9,863 nucleotides of DNA, taken from the NCBI GenBank assembly GCA_023448955.1, contig JAEXJU010000013.1, forward strand, positions 1 through 9,863. Reading direction: 5' to 3'. A program made the translations under genes and the position numbers. The notes beneath the pieces are model-generated. The model was not told where the DNA came from. It ran no database searches and saw only the letters and a program-made list of their open reading frames with translations. Below, piece by piece: positions 1 to 7,411 of this stretch (its first letter is position 1; each line of letters begins with the position of its first letter). The DNA is from Bacteroidota bacterium. Lineage in GTDB: Bacteria; Bacteroidota; Bacteroidia; Flavobacteriales; Weeksellaceae.

Positions 1-697
1 CTTTAAGATTCAGGTGAATATCATCGGGATTGATGAGCTCAAAAAGCACATCCGAAGGATTTACATATTTTCCGATGTTCACATTCACTTTGCTTACAAA
101 TCCGTTGATGGAGCTATACACCGGAACGCTTTTCGTAATGCTTCCTGATTTTAAAGATTCCGGATTGATATTGATGAGTCTGAGCTGCTGTGCCAATGAA
201 TTCATTAAAATTCTCTGGCTGTTCATTTCAGACTGAGCGAGCTGCATAGCTTTGTCGCTGCTTGCCTGACTTTGGTTAAGTGTTTTCTGACGGTTGTAAT
301 CCAGTTCTGCAAAATGTGCTTTGGATCTTGCCATCAGATAATCCTGCTGAAGCTGAATGAATTGCGGATTTTCAATCACGGCAATCACCTGACCTCTGGA
401 AACCGGCATTCCCGGAAGAAGATTGCTGGATTTCAGATAACCGCCAAGCGGAATGCTTACTGAAACCAGATTTTGAGGCGGAACATCGATCATTCCGTTT
501 AATTTCAGGGTGGAAGCGATATTCTGTAACGAAAGTGTGGTTGTTTCTATCGGTGCATTTCTTAACTGTGCATCGGTTAAAGTCACTACATTTTCGTCTT
601 TCGGGAGGCTCTTTTCTTGTTTGGGAGCTTCTTCTTTTTTACATTGAATGAATACAAAAAAGCTGAGTAATAAGGTATATATTGAAATTGATTTCAT
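1..697 (-). CDS. RND efflux periplasmic adaptor (CusB/CzcB/HlyD-like), C-terminus missing
   Basis: Open frame of 232 codons from an ATG at 697, running off the left window edge. It is the membrane-fusion subunit that links an inner-membrane RND pump to a TolC channel. Residues 1–18 form a hydrophobic signal (ISIYTLLLSFFVFIQ) followed by Cys19 and a charged stretch, CKKEEAPKQEK, so it is probably a lipoprotein, although the lipobox (FIQC) is loose. Residues about 76–115 look like the first half of the lipoyl/barrel-sandwich fold (GGYLKSSNLLPGMPVSRGQ). Residues about 115–178 are a Gln/Ser-rich helical hairpin. Residues about 192–232 give the returning lipoyl half (SSINGFVSKVNVNIGKYV). The β-barrel and membrane-proximal parts would lie beyond the edge. 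The start is 4 bp after the TolC stop (TAA, AAAA, ATG), which implies co-transcription. The family is clear; the metal is not readable from this part. Confidence 0.9.
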   Translation of the reverse strand, partial: MKSISIYTLLLSFFVFIQCKKEEAPKQEKSLPKDENVVTLTDAQLRNAPIETTTLSLQNIASTLKLNGMIDVPPQNLVSVSIPLGGYLKSSNLLPGMPVSRGQVIAVIENPQFIQLQQDYLMARSKAHFAELDYNRQKTLNQSQASSDKAMQLAQSEMNSQRILMNSLAQQLRLININPESLKSGSITKSVPVYSSINGFVSKVNVNIGKYVNPSDVLFELINPDDIHLNLK

Positions 698-701
698 TTT
701 T

Positions 702-1928
702 TTACGGATTTAAAGTAAGGTATTCCAGTTCAATGGCGCTTTGGTTAAGTTTCCAGACTGCATCGGTGTAATTGTTTTTAAGCTGTACTGACTGATTCAC
801 GAGGATCACAAATTCGAGGTAATTGATTTCTCCGCCGATAAACTGTCTTTTCGCCGTTTCGGTAATGACATCTGCATTTTTAAGGTCGGAACTTTCATAT
901 TTTGAAACAATTTTCAGATTGGACTGATAGATTTCTCTGGCTTTTTTAAGCTGATTCTGAAGATTGAATTCCGCGTTTTTCAATTCACTTTCAGCAACAG
1001 ACTGCGCCACTTTTGCCGCTTCAATTCTCGCTTTCTGACCTCCGGAAAATACAGGAAGCGAAACACCTATCTGAACCGAATGAAACTGAGGTGTTGCATT
1101 ATACAATTTATCATCCGGACCCAATCCTTTAAAACTGTTCAGATTATACGCCAATTGCAAACCGGGAAGCATTTTTGCTTTTTCCAGTGCGATCTGTTCT
1201 TTGGAAATATTTTCCTGCTGTTCCCAGATTTTCAGCAATGGATGATCCGTCAGTTTTTCGTTTAAAGAATTGGCAAACGATTTTGAATCTTCGGGAATGA
1301 AATCTGTCTCCGTATTCAAAAGCCACTGAAACTGGATCTTTAAAACGGCTAATTCCTGCTGCAATTGTTTTAACTGAATTTCTATCGCCGATTTCTGGCT
1401 TGAAGCGGTTGTTTTTTCCAGAATATTACTCTCCCCTGCTTTCAGTCTAAGATTCGCTTTGTCTGAAAAGTCGGTGTACAGTTTCAGGATTTCATTCAGC
1501 AGTTTTTCTTTTTCTTTCCAGTACAGAATGTTGTAAAAGGTAAGGCTGACTGCTTTTTTTAGTTCATATTCTTTCAGGGAAACATTCAGCAAAGATTTTT
1601 TCCATTCTTCGGTATATACATTTTTCTGTTTTTTATAGACCGTCGGAAAAGCAATATTCTGGGAAACGCCAAATTTCATATCGTTGTACGCACTGTTGAT
1701 CTGTCCGTAATCGAACGTCACACCAGTCTGCGGAATATCATTCGCCGATTTTATCAAAGCTTTGGAATATTCCGATTTCAGCTTTTCGTTTTTAAGATTT
1801 CTGTTATTTTCCAGAGCGGTATTGATCGCAGTATGAAGATTGATTGGCGTTTGCGCCTTCAGTCCGAATCCTGCAAAGCTGAATAGCAAAATGAATACAG
1901 CCGTTATATTTTTGTGATTATTTTTCAT
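702..1928 (-). CDS. TolC-family outer-membrane efflux channel (CusC/CzcC-like)
   Basis: 408 residues, starting at the ATG at 1928. The first 25 residues are a Sec signal (basic MKNNHK, hydrophobic core AVFILLFSFAGFG) with likely cleavage after LKA, before Gln26. No lipobox Cys is seen at the cleavage site, unlike many proteobacterial CusC-type channels. The rest is the long alternating helix pattern of outer-membrane efflux proteins: an N-terminal half with INTALENNRNLKNEKLKSEY, and a repeated half beginning near LPVFSGGQKARIEAAKVA, a typical second-half TolC signature. The length is at the short end of the usual 400–480 residues. It would form the trimeric exit duct of the pump encoded upstream. 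It lies 48 bp after the pump stop and 4 bp before the adaptor start, so it is the middle gene of the operon. Family call strong, substrate inferred from the pump. Confidence 0.93.
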   Translation of the reverse strand: MKNNHKNITAVFILLFSFAGFGLKAQTPINLHTAINTALENNRNLKNEKLKSEYSKALIKSANDIPQTGVTFDYGQINSAYNDMKFGVSQNIAFPTVYKKQKNVYTEEWKKSLLNVSLKEYELKKAVSLTFYNILYWKEKEKLLNEILKLYTDFSDKANLRLKAGESNILEKTTASSQKSAIEIQLKQLQQELAVLKIQFQWLLNTETDFIPEDSKSFANSLNEKLTDHPLLKIWEQQENISKEQIALEKAKMLPGLQLAYNLNSFKGLGPDDKLYNATPQFHSVQIGVSLPVFSGGQKARIEAAKVAQSVAESELKNAEFNLQNQLKKAREIYQSNLKIVSKYESSDLKNADVITETAKRQFIGGEINYLEFVILVNQSVQLKNNYTDAVWKLNQSAIELEYLTLNP

Positions 1929-1976
1929 ATGTAGATATGTATTGTTTTTTAAAGGTCATATGTAATCGCGTTTTCT

Positions 1977-4900
1977 TCATATGCGTTTGCGTTTTCCAAA
2001 TGATGGCGATTTCATTTTAAATCCTTTTTCAATGGTTACATAAAGAAGCGGCAGTACAAAAAGCGTAAGGAAGGTTGCTACGAGTAGACCTCCGATCACC
2101 ACAGTTGCCAACGGACGCTGAACTTCTGCTCCTGCTCCGTTGCTGAGTGCCATCGGAATAAAGCCTAGAGATGCCACGAAAGCCGTCATCAGAACCGGAC
2201 GAAGTCTGGATTCTCCGCCATCAATTACAATTCTTACGATATTACGGATTCCGCTTTTGTATAATCTGTTGAATTCTGAGATGAGAACGATTCCGTTAAG
2301 AACTGCCACTCCGAAAAGGGCGATGAATCCAACGCCTGCACTGATACTGAAAGGCATTCCTCTCAAAGCAAGAAGAAATACACCGCCAATAATGGACAAT
2401 GGAATTGCGGTGTAAATCAGCAGACTTTCTTTCACCGAGCCGAATGCTAAAAACAACATTACAAAAATAAGCGCCAAAGCAACCGGAACGGCAATCATCA
2501 GACGCTGTTTTGCATTGTTCAGGTTTTCAAAAGAACCTCCGTAAGTCATATAATAACCTGTCGGAAGTTTTATCTCTTTGTTTACTTTAGTCTGAAGTTC
2601 CTCCACGATGCTCTGAACGTCTCTTCCTTTGATGTTAAATCCAACGACAATTCTGCGTTGTGCATTTTCTCTCTGGATTTGGTTGGGTCCGTTTTTCACC
2701 TCAACTTTCGCAAGCTGGGAAAGCGGAATCTGGTTTCCGAAGGGGGTCGGAACAAGCAGATTTTTAATATCATCCACATTCTTACGGACTTTGGAATCGA
2801 GACGAACGACCATATCGAAACGTTTTTCGCCTTCGAAAACGAGACCTGTACTCTGCCCTGCGAATGCTGCATTCACAATCCGGTTGATATCGGAAATGGA
2901 TAAATGATATTGTGCAATAACAGGACGGTTATATTCTATGGTTACCTGCGGCATTCCTGCAATCGGCTCAATGTAAAGATTTTGCGCTCCGTCTACAGTT
3001 TCAATAATTTTACCAAGTTTTTGGGCATTTTGGGAAAGAACGTCCAGATCATCTCCGAAAATTTTAACCACGACATCCTGTCTTGCTCCCGTCATCAGTT
3101 CATTGAAACGCATCTGCACCGGAAACTGAAAACTTACCGTTACTCCGGGAACATCCTGCAGTTCTTTGCTCATTTTATCCGCCAGTTCAGGGAATGTGGA
3201 GGCAGAAGTCCATTCTTTTTTATCTTTCAGAATCACCATTAAATCGGCAGCATCCATCGGCATCGGATCTGTAGGAACTTCGCCGCTTCCGATTTTTGTC
3301 ACGACTTTTTGTACTTCCGGAAATCTTGATTTCAGGATATGAGCAGCTTTTTGGGTACTTTCAATGGTTGTATTGAGATTGCTTCCCGGCAAAACTCTGG
3401 TTTCCACCGCAAAATCTCCTTCTTCAAGGGAAGGAATAAATTCTCCTCCCATTCTGCTAAGAATGAAAATTGCCAAGACAAAAAGTACTGCTACGATAGA
3501 GAACACCATTTTCGGAACTCTTAAAATTTTAAGTAATGTTTTCAGATAGATTTTCTCTACTTTTTTCATCATCCGGTCGGATAAACTCGGTTTTGAGCTT
3601 CTTTTTCTCAACAGCAAAGAACTCATCATCGGAATGTAGGTTAACGACAATAAAAATGCTCCTAATAAAGCGAAAGCGACAGTCTGAGCCATCGGTTTGA
3701 ACATTTTCCCCTCAATTCCCTGTAAGGTAAGAATCGGAAGATAAACAATCAGGATGATGATCTGACCGAAGACTGCACTGTTCATCATTTTTCCGGCAGA
3801 ATCGGTAACAATAGTGTCCATTTCTTCTTTTCCAACGGAGAATATTTTTTTGAATTTTGAATTATGGCTGAACTGATGCAGGACGGATTCTACAATAATA
3901 ACCGCACCGTCGATAATCAGACCAAAATCCAGTGCACCGAGACTCATCAGGTTTCCGCTGACTCCAAAAAGATTCATCATACAGATGGCAAAAAGCATTG
4001 CAAGCGGAATTACGGAAGCCACGAGCAATCCTGCGCGTACATTCCCGAGGAACAGAACCAGTACAAAAACAACAATTAATGCGCCTTCTGTAAGGTTTTT
4101 CTCAACGGTTCCGATGGCGTTGTTTACCATTTTGGTACGATCGAGGAATGGTTCTATTACTACTCCTTTCGGAAGGGTTTTCTGAATCTGGGCAATTTTT
4201 TCTTTTACGTTTTTAATAACCTGATTGCTGTTTTCACCTTTCAGCATCATCACCACTGCTCCGGAAACTTCTCCCTGATCATTGAACGTCATTGCACCGT
4301 ATCGTGTTGCAAAACTGGTTTTTACCTCTGCAACATCTCTTATAAACAGCGGGATTTCATTGGTTTTGGAAGCAATTGCTATATTTTTGATGTCTTCAAT
4401 GTTTCCGATCAGACCTTCGCTTCGGATGTATAAAACGGTGGGCCCTTTTTCAATATAAGCTCCTCCTGTGTTCTGGTTATTGGTGTTTAATGCATCGAAA
4501 ACATCGTTAATGGTGATTCCGTAAGCATTTAATCTGTCGGGATTGACGGCAATTTCGTACTGTTTCAGTTTTCCTCCGAAACTGCTGACTTCAGCAACAC
4601 CTTTTACACCGAGAAGCTGTCTTCTCACAATCCAGTCCTGAATGGTGCGGAGTTCTGTGATGTCATATTTTTTCTCGTAGCCTTTTTCGGGACGGATCAC
4701 ATACTGGAAAATTTCGCCTAAACCTGTGGAAATAGGACCTAATTCGGGGGTTCCTATTCCCTGTGGAATCTGGGTTTGAACCTGCTGCAGCCTTTCTGCT
4801 ACCTGCTGTCTTGCCCAGTAAATATCTACATCATCCTCAAAGACGATGGTAACAAGCGATAACCCGAAACGGGAAAAACTCCGGATTTCTTTTAATCCTG

Positions 4901-5129
4901 AAATGTTATTGTTCGCCTGTTCTATGGGAAATGTCACGAGTCTTTCGATGTCTGTTGCTCCAAATGAAGGAGCAATGGTGATGACCTGAACCTGATTATT
5001 GGTGATATCTGGAACGGCGTCTATCGGAAGTTTGGTGACCTGATAGGAACCCACGCCTATCAATCCCAAAATCAACAGCGCAATGATGAGTTTGTTCTTT
5101 ACAGAAAACTCAATGATTTTTGTAAGCAT
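1977..5129 (-). CDS. czcA: Heavy-metal efflux RND transporter, CzcA/CusA family, probably divalent-cation type
   Basis: 1050 residues, the normal length for the family. It is the proton-driven inner-membrane pump of a tripartite exporter. The N-terminus (MLTKIIEFSVKNKLIIALLI) is TM1, followed by the porter region with LPIDAVPDITNNQVQV (34–49). TM segments cluster near 345–500 and 875–1030, as expected for 12 TMs. TM4 carries DFGLIIDGAVIIVE with Asp401, Asp407 and Glu414, matching the proton-relay and metal-pump signature DFG-x3-DGA-x3-VE of the divalent HME subgroups. The Cu/Ag pump CusA instead has an AIG...DAA type motif. At the position of CusA Met672 the sequence FNELMTG gives Glu677, again arguing against Cu(I)/Ag(I). 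The usual Asn after VE is Ser415. First gene of the operon with the TolC and adaptor genes; no regulator gene is adjacent. Zn, Co, Cd or Ni cannot be told apart from sequence alone. Confidence 0.95.
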   Translation of the reverse strand: MLTKIIEFSVKNKLIIALLILGLIGVGSYQVTKLPIDAVPDITNNQVQVITIAPSFGATDIERLVTFPIEQANNNISGLKEIRSFSRFGLSLVTIVFEDDVDIYWARQQVAERLQQVQTQIPQGIGTPELGPISTGLGEIFQYVIRPEKGYEKKYDITELRTIQDWIVRRQLLGVKGVAEVSSFGGKLKQYEIAVNPDRLNAYGITINDVFDALNTNNQNTGGAYIEKGPTVLYIRSEGLIGNIEDIKNIAIASKTNEIPLFIRDVAEVKTSFATRYGAMTFNDQGEVSGAVVMMLKGENSNQVIKNVKEKIAQIQKTLPKGVVIEPFLDRTKMVNNAIGTVEKNLTEGALIVVFVLVLFLGNVRAGLLVASVIPLAMLFAICMMNLFGVSGNLMSLGALDFGLIIDGAVIIVESVLHQFSHNSKFKKIFSVGKEEMDTIVTDSAGKMMNSAVFGQIIILIVYLPILTLQGIEGKMFKPMAQTVAFALLGAFLLSLTYIPMMSSLLLRKRSSKPSLSDRMMKKVEKIYLKTLLKILRVPKMVFSIVAVLFVLAIFILSRMGGEFIPSLEEGDFAVETRVLPGSNLNTTIESTQKAAHILKSRFPEVQKVVTKIGSGEVPTDPMPMDAADLMVILKDKKEWTSASTFPELADKMSKELQDVPGVTVSFQFPVQMRFNELMTGARQDVVVKIFGDDLDVLSQNAQKLGKIIETVDGAQNLYIEPIAGMPQVTIEYNRPVIAQYHLSISDINRIVNAAFAGQSTGLVFEGEKRFDMVVRLDSKVRKNVDDIKNLLVPTPFGNQIPLSQLAKVEVKNGPNQIQRENAQRRIVVGFNIKGRDVQSIVEELQTKVNKEIKLPTGYYMTYGGSFENLNNAKQRLMIAVPVALALIFVMLFLAFGSVKESLLIYTAIPLSIIGGVFLLALRGMPFSISAGVGFIALFGVAVLNGIVLISEFNRLYKSGIRNIVRIVIDGGESRLRPVLMTAFVASLGFIPMALSNGAGAEVQRPLATVVIGGLLVATFLTLFVLPLLYVTIEKGFKMKSPSFGKRKRI

Positions 5130-5304
5130 AATGTTTTGTTGAGCTTATTAGCAGATGATAGATAATTGAAAATAGATTATAGATAACTGGTTTACAGATG
5201 AATATCTCTATTTTAAATTACTATTCTAGCAAATGCTTATGAATAAATAATAATGGTCTGATACCAATTAATGCCTGTTTTAATCACTGAAATTTATACT
5301 TTTT
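5130..5304 (-). promoter_or_regulatory. AT-rich leader/promoter region of the efflux operon
   Basis: Gene-free stretch directly upstream of the pump start; with the repeat and stem-loop to its right it forms a 354-bp spacer. I find no clean TAnnTTTG −7 box on the minus strand; the nearest, TAAATTTC at about 5290–5297, has one mismatch and lies far upstream. Two things stand out. AGAT (ATCT on the coding strand) recurs at 5153, 5160, 5174, 5181 and 5196, a 7/14/7/15 bp rhythm. An imperfect inverted repeat, TAATGGT–CTGAT–ACCAATTA, lies at 5251–5270. Either could bind a regulator, but neither is proven and simple AT-rich repetition is a fair alternative. Confidence 0.35.
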
Positions 5305-5413
5305 GCAGCCCGACCTGAGTGGAGCTCTTTTGTAATTTTTCGGTTGGAAAAGCGTTGGCAAAATTACAAAAAGCGGGAACGGAGGGCGGATTAGCTGCCC
5401 AAATAAAAAAAAA
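5305..5413 (-). repeat. Dispersed ~110-bp hairpin repeat, copy 1
   Basis: Read on the minus strand it begins with an A/T run, TATTTGGGCAGCTA, and ends in TCAGGTCGGGCTGC. It shares these ends plus TCCGCCCTCC, TCCCGCTTTTT and TTACAAAA(A)GAGCTCC with the stretch at 8803–8913, which lies in the opposite orientation. The centre differs between copies. The ends pair (GCAGC with GCTGC), and an inner perfect stem TTTTGTAATTTT / AAAATTACAAAA surrounds a loop of about 20 nt. It sits 70 bp after the stop of the small gene at 5484–5867, in the same orientation relative to that gene as copy 2 has to the TetR gene. No protein-coding potential is seen. It is probably a REP- or MITE-like element. Confidence 0.8.
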
Positions 5414-5446
5414 CTGTATAAAAATTTACCAATAAGTATCAGAAAT

Positions 5447-5468
5447 CTCCCAAAGTGATATTTGAGAG
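5447..5468 (-). terminator. Possible transcription terminator stem-loop after the small exported-protein gene
   Basis: In minus-strand RNA, CUCUCAAA and UUUGGGAG form an 8-bp stem around a 6-nt loop (UAUCAC). One pair is a U·G wobble that becomes an A·C mismatch on the other strand, which favours action in the minus-strand transcript. It starts 15 nt after the stop codon at 5484. The downstream tract AUUUCUGAUACUU is only moderately U-rich, so intrinsic termination is plausible but not certain. Confidence 0.4.
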
Positions 5469-5483
5469 GAATTCAGAAAAAAA

Positions 5484-5867
5484 TCAACAAGATTTCGGCG
5501 GCTGCCAGATAGAATTGAGAATATCTTTATTGTAAAAGATGCTTTTATAAAAAGTCTGTTTGGATTTAATAATCGGGTTGGATTCTTTGTCAGACAACTG
5601 AAACGTAAAGGGTGTCGCAGGTGTACATACGATGATAAGATGGGCTGCGTGGGAAACAAACGGCAACTGCTGATCTTTAGTGTAATCTGAATCTTTTACC
5701 GGATTATCATAATGGATTTTGAAGAATGAACCAATGGTGAGTTTCGGATTCTCCTGTTTGTGTTCCAAATAATGTTCAATAAGAACCGGAATTTTCAAAA
5801 ACTGATAGAGCTCGGTTGTAGAAACCAAGTATAAACTAAGCAATAGTATCGAGATCAGTTTTTTCAC
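5484..5867 (-). CDS. Small exported or membrane-anchored protein with conserved-looking His residues, unknown function
   Basis: 127 residues with a GTG start at 5867. The start is chosen because it gives a typical signal sequence (MKKLISILLLSLYLVSTTE) and no in-frame ATG fits. No lipobox is seen, and cleavage is uncertain, so it may be a signal anchor. The mature part has His32-x3-His36 (HYLEHKQEN), His52 (KIHYDNP), an acidic run (KDSDYTKDQQLPF) and His73-x2-His76, plus Cys81 and Cys127. From memory, small proteins with a HxxxH...HY...D.DY..D..LPF pattern occur beside metal-efflux operons in Bacteroidota, and this one lies just upstream of the pump. A periplasmic metal-binding or accessory role is therefore a reasonable guess, but no function is established. 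A repeat and a possible terminator lie between it and the pump, so shared transcription is uncertain. Confidence 0.75.
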   Translation of the reverse strand: MKKLISILLLSLYLVSTTELYQFLKIPVLIEHYLEHKQENPKLTIGSFFKIHYDNPVKDSDYTKDQQLPFVSHAAHLIIVCTPATPFTFQLSDKESNPIIKSKQTFYKSIFYNKDILNSIWQPPKSC

Positions 5868-5872
5868 TTATG

Positions 5873-5880
5873 CAAAATTA
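5873..5880 (-). promoter_or_regulatory. Candidate −7 box upstream of the small exported-protein gene
   Basis: The minus strand reads TAATTTTG, a full match to the Bacteroidota −7 consensus TAnnTTTG, inside the 62-bp gap between the SDR stop and the GTG start. No TTG is seen at the −33 position. The box is only 5 nt from the start codon, so a transcript from here would be almost leaderless. In such AT-rich DNA a chance match is quite possible. Confidence 0.3.
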
Positions 5881-5929
5881 TAAAATGTTTCGTTAAGAAT
5901 GAATCTATATTAGATCATTTTAAACTATG

Positions 5930-7363
5930 TCAAATACCTTTTGCCAGTCTTCTCACCATTCCATTAAAAATAATTCCGTGAAACGGTAAAACAGAATACC
6001 AATAGAGTCTTCCCGTTAATCCGTGAGGGCGGAAAACCGCTTTTTGCCAAAGTTTACCCTTGTAGACTTTAAACATCAGCCACGCTTCTCCGGGAAGTTT
6101 CATTTCTGCGAAGAGAATCAGTTTTCCTTCTTCTTTGTTGGCATACAGAACACGCCAGAAATCCAGCGCATCGCCTTCATGCAATTTGTCGGGATGCGTT
6201 CTTCCGCGTCTTAGTCCCGGTCCGCCAACCAATAAATCCATAAATCCGCGAACCTTCCAGAGACTCTGACCGTACCATCCGTTTGCACCGCCCAAAGAAA
6301 AAACTCTGTGGAGACATTTTTCACGGTTATCGTATTCTTCAGTTCTTAAATCTACAAAACAGCCGTATTTTGGAACATCGAGATAATCTTTCAGGCTGGA
6401 ATCGCTTCTGCTGCTGATAAAGCTGTCTTTCCAGCTTGAAGCAATTTCATTATCCTGAATTTTAGCCAGCGTTCTTCTCAAAGCCGTATCATAAGAAAAT
6501 GGCTGAACTCCGGTAATCTGTTTAATTTCCGCAAGGCTTTCCGGTCTGCAGATAACTTCAATTTTCATACTTCCAACCAATGCAGAAGCTAAATTGTATG
6601 ATGTTGAAGTAATAAAATACAGCCAATACGAAGACAGTTTCGGAGTCATTACAGGAACGGTGAAAATCTTTCTTTTCAGTCCTCTTATTTTAGCAAACTC
6701 CAAAAGCATTTCTTTGTAGGTCAAAACATTATCACATCCGATATCAAAATTTTTATGATACGCCTGTTCTTTAAATAAAGTAAAAATCAGAAAATCCAGA
6801 ACATTGGCAATTCCGATCGGCTGACATTTTGTGTGAAGCCATTTCGGAGCTACCATTACAGGCAATTTTTCCACCAGATCTCTGATGATTTCAAAAGATG
6901 CACTTCCTGAACCAATAATAATTCCCGCTCTTAAAACCGTTGCCGGAACTTTACATTTCATCAGGATTTTTTCAACTTCAAATCTTGAACTCAAATGTTG
7001 TGATAATTCTTTTTCATTCGCCAAACCCGAAAGATAAATAATGTGTTTACAGTCGGTGGTTTCAATATAATTTGAAAAATTAACGGCGCATTGTCTTTCA
7101 ATTTCTGCATAATCGTTGCTGTTGCTCATCGAATGCATCAGATAATACGCTCCCGAAATATCTTTCGGAATATTTTCCAGTGTTTCGGGTTTCAGAAAAT
7201 CCACTTCCACCACTTCAATCTGGGCATCATCAATATCCACACTTTTAGAAAAACGATTTTTGTCTCTGCAGCAGCAGATTACCTGATAACCCTGAGCTGC
7301 GATTACGTTAATCATTCGTTTCCCGATGTATCCGGTAGCGCCGGTAAGCAGAATTTTTTTCAT
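5930..7363 (-). CDS. Atypical SDR / NmrA-like NAD(P)-binding protein with C-terminal DUF2867-like domain
   Basis: 477 residues, starting at the ATG at 7363. The N-terminal Rossmann fold (about 1–300) opens with ILLTGATGYIGK, the GxxGxxG dinucleotide-binding loop at Gly8, Gly11 and Gly14. It continues through YYLMHSM (74–80), IIYLSGLANE (108–117) and an SRFEVEKIL segment (126–134) where classical SDRs have YxxxK. The catalytic Tyr is not evident, as in atypical (NmrA-like) SDRs. The C-terminal part (about 325–475) resembles DUF2867: FSLGGANGWYGQSLWKVRGF, GGPGLRRGR, LHEGDALDFWRV, AEMKLPGEAWL and RPHGLTGRLYWY. Such two-part proteins are known but their substrate is not. The protein should be cytoplasmic. 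It lies 48 bp downstream of ribA in the same direction, without an obvious promoter of its own, and is probably co-transcribed with it. Confidence 0.88.
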   Translation of the reverse strand: MKKILLTGATGYIGKRMINVIAAQGYQVICCCRDKNRFSKSVDIDDAQIEVVEVDFLKPETLENIPKDISGAYYLMHSMSNSNDYAEIERQCAVNFSNYIETTDCKHIIYLSGLANEKELSQHLSSRFEVEKILMKCKVPATVLRAGIIIGSGSASFEIIRDLVEKLPVMVAPKWLHTKCQPIGIANVLDFLIFTLFKEQAYHKNFDIGCDNVLTYKEMLLEFAKIRGLKRKIFTVPVMTPKLSSYWLYFITSTSYNLASALVGSMKIEVICRPESLAEIKQITGVQPFSYDTALRRTLAKIQDNEIASSWKDSFISSRSDSSLKDYLDVPKYGCFVDLRTEEYDNREKCLHRVFSLGGANGWYGQSLWKVRGFMDLLVGGPGLRRGRTHPDKLHEGDALDFWRVLYANKEEGKLILFAEMKLPGEAWLMFKVYKGKLWQKAVFRPHGLTGRLYWYSVLPFHGIIFNGMVRRLAKGI

Positions 7364-7390
7364 AAGTTTGGTTTTGGTGATTGGAAGTTG

Positions 7391-7410
7391 TTTCTCAGCG
7401 TAATGAGAAA
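7391..7410 (-). other. Perfect stem-loop between ribA and the SDR gene
   Basis: TTTCTCA and TGAGAAA form a perfect 7-bp stem with a 6-nt loop (GCGTAA on the plus strand). It lies directly after the ribA stop codon and fills part of the 48-bp gap before the SDR start. There is no U-run after it on the minus strand (CAACTTCC), so it is not a standard terminator. A partial attenuator or mRNA-stabilising hairpin inside an operon fits better. Confidence 0.45.
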
Positions 7411-7411
7411 A

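Noticed and set aside
2140..3549. Several plus-strand open frames of 60–110 codons inside the pump gene (for example 2904–3242)
   Set aside because: They are antisense to a full-length, strongly conserved RND gene and show no recognisable domains or leaders; they are frame shadows.
5426..5659. 77-codon minus-strand frame overlapping the small exported-protein gene
   Set aside because: It is in another frame of the 127-residue gene, runs into the terminator-like region and lacks any signal or domain pattern.
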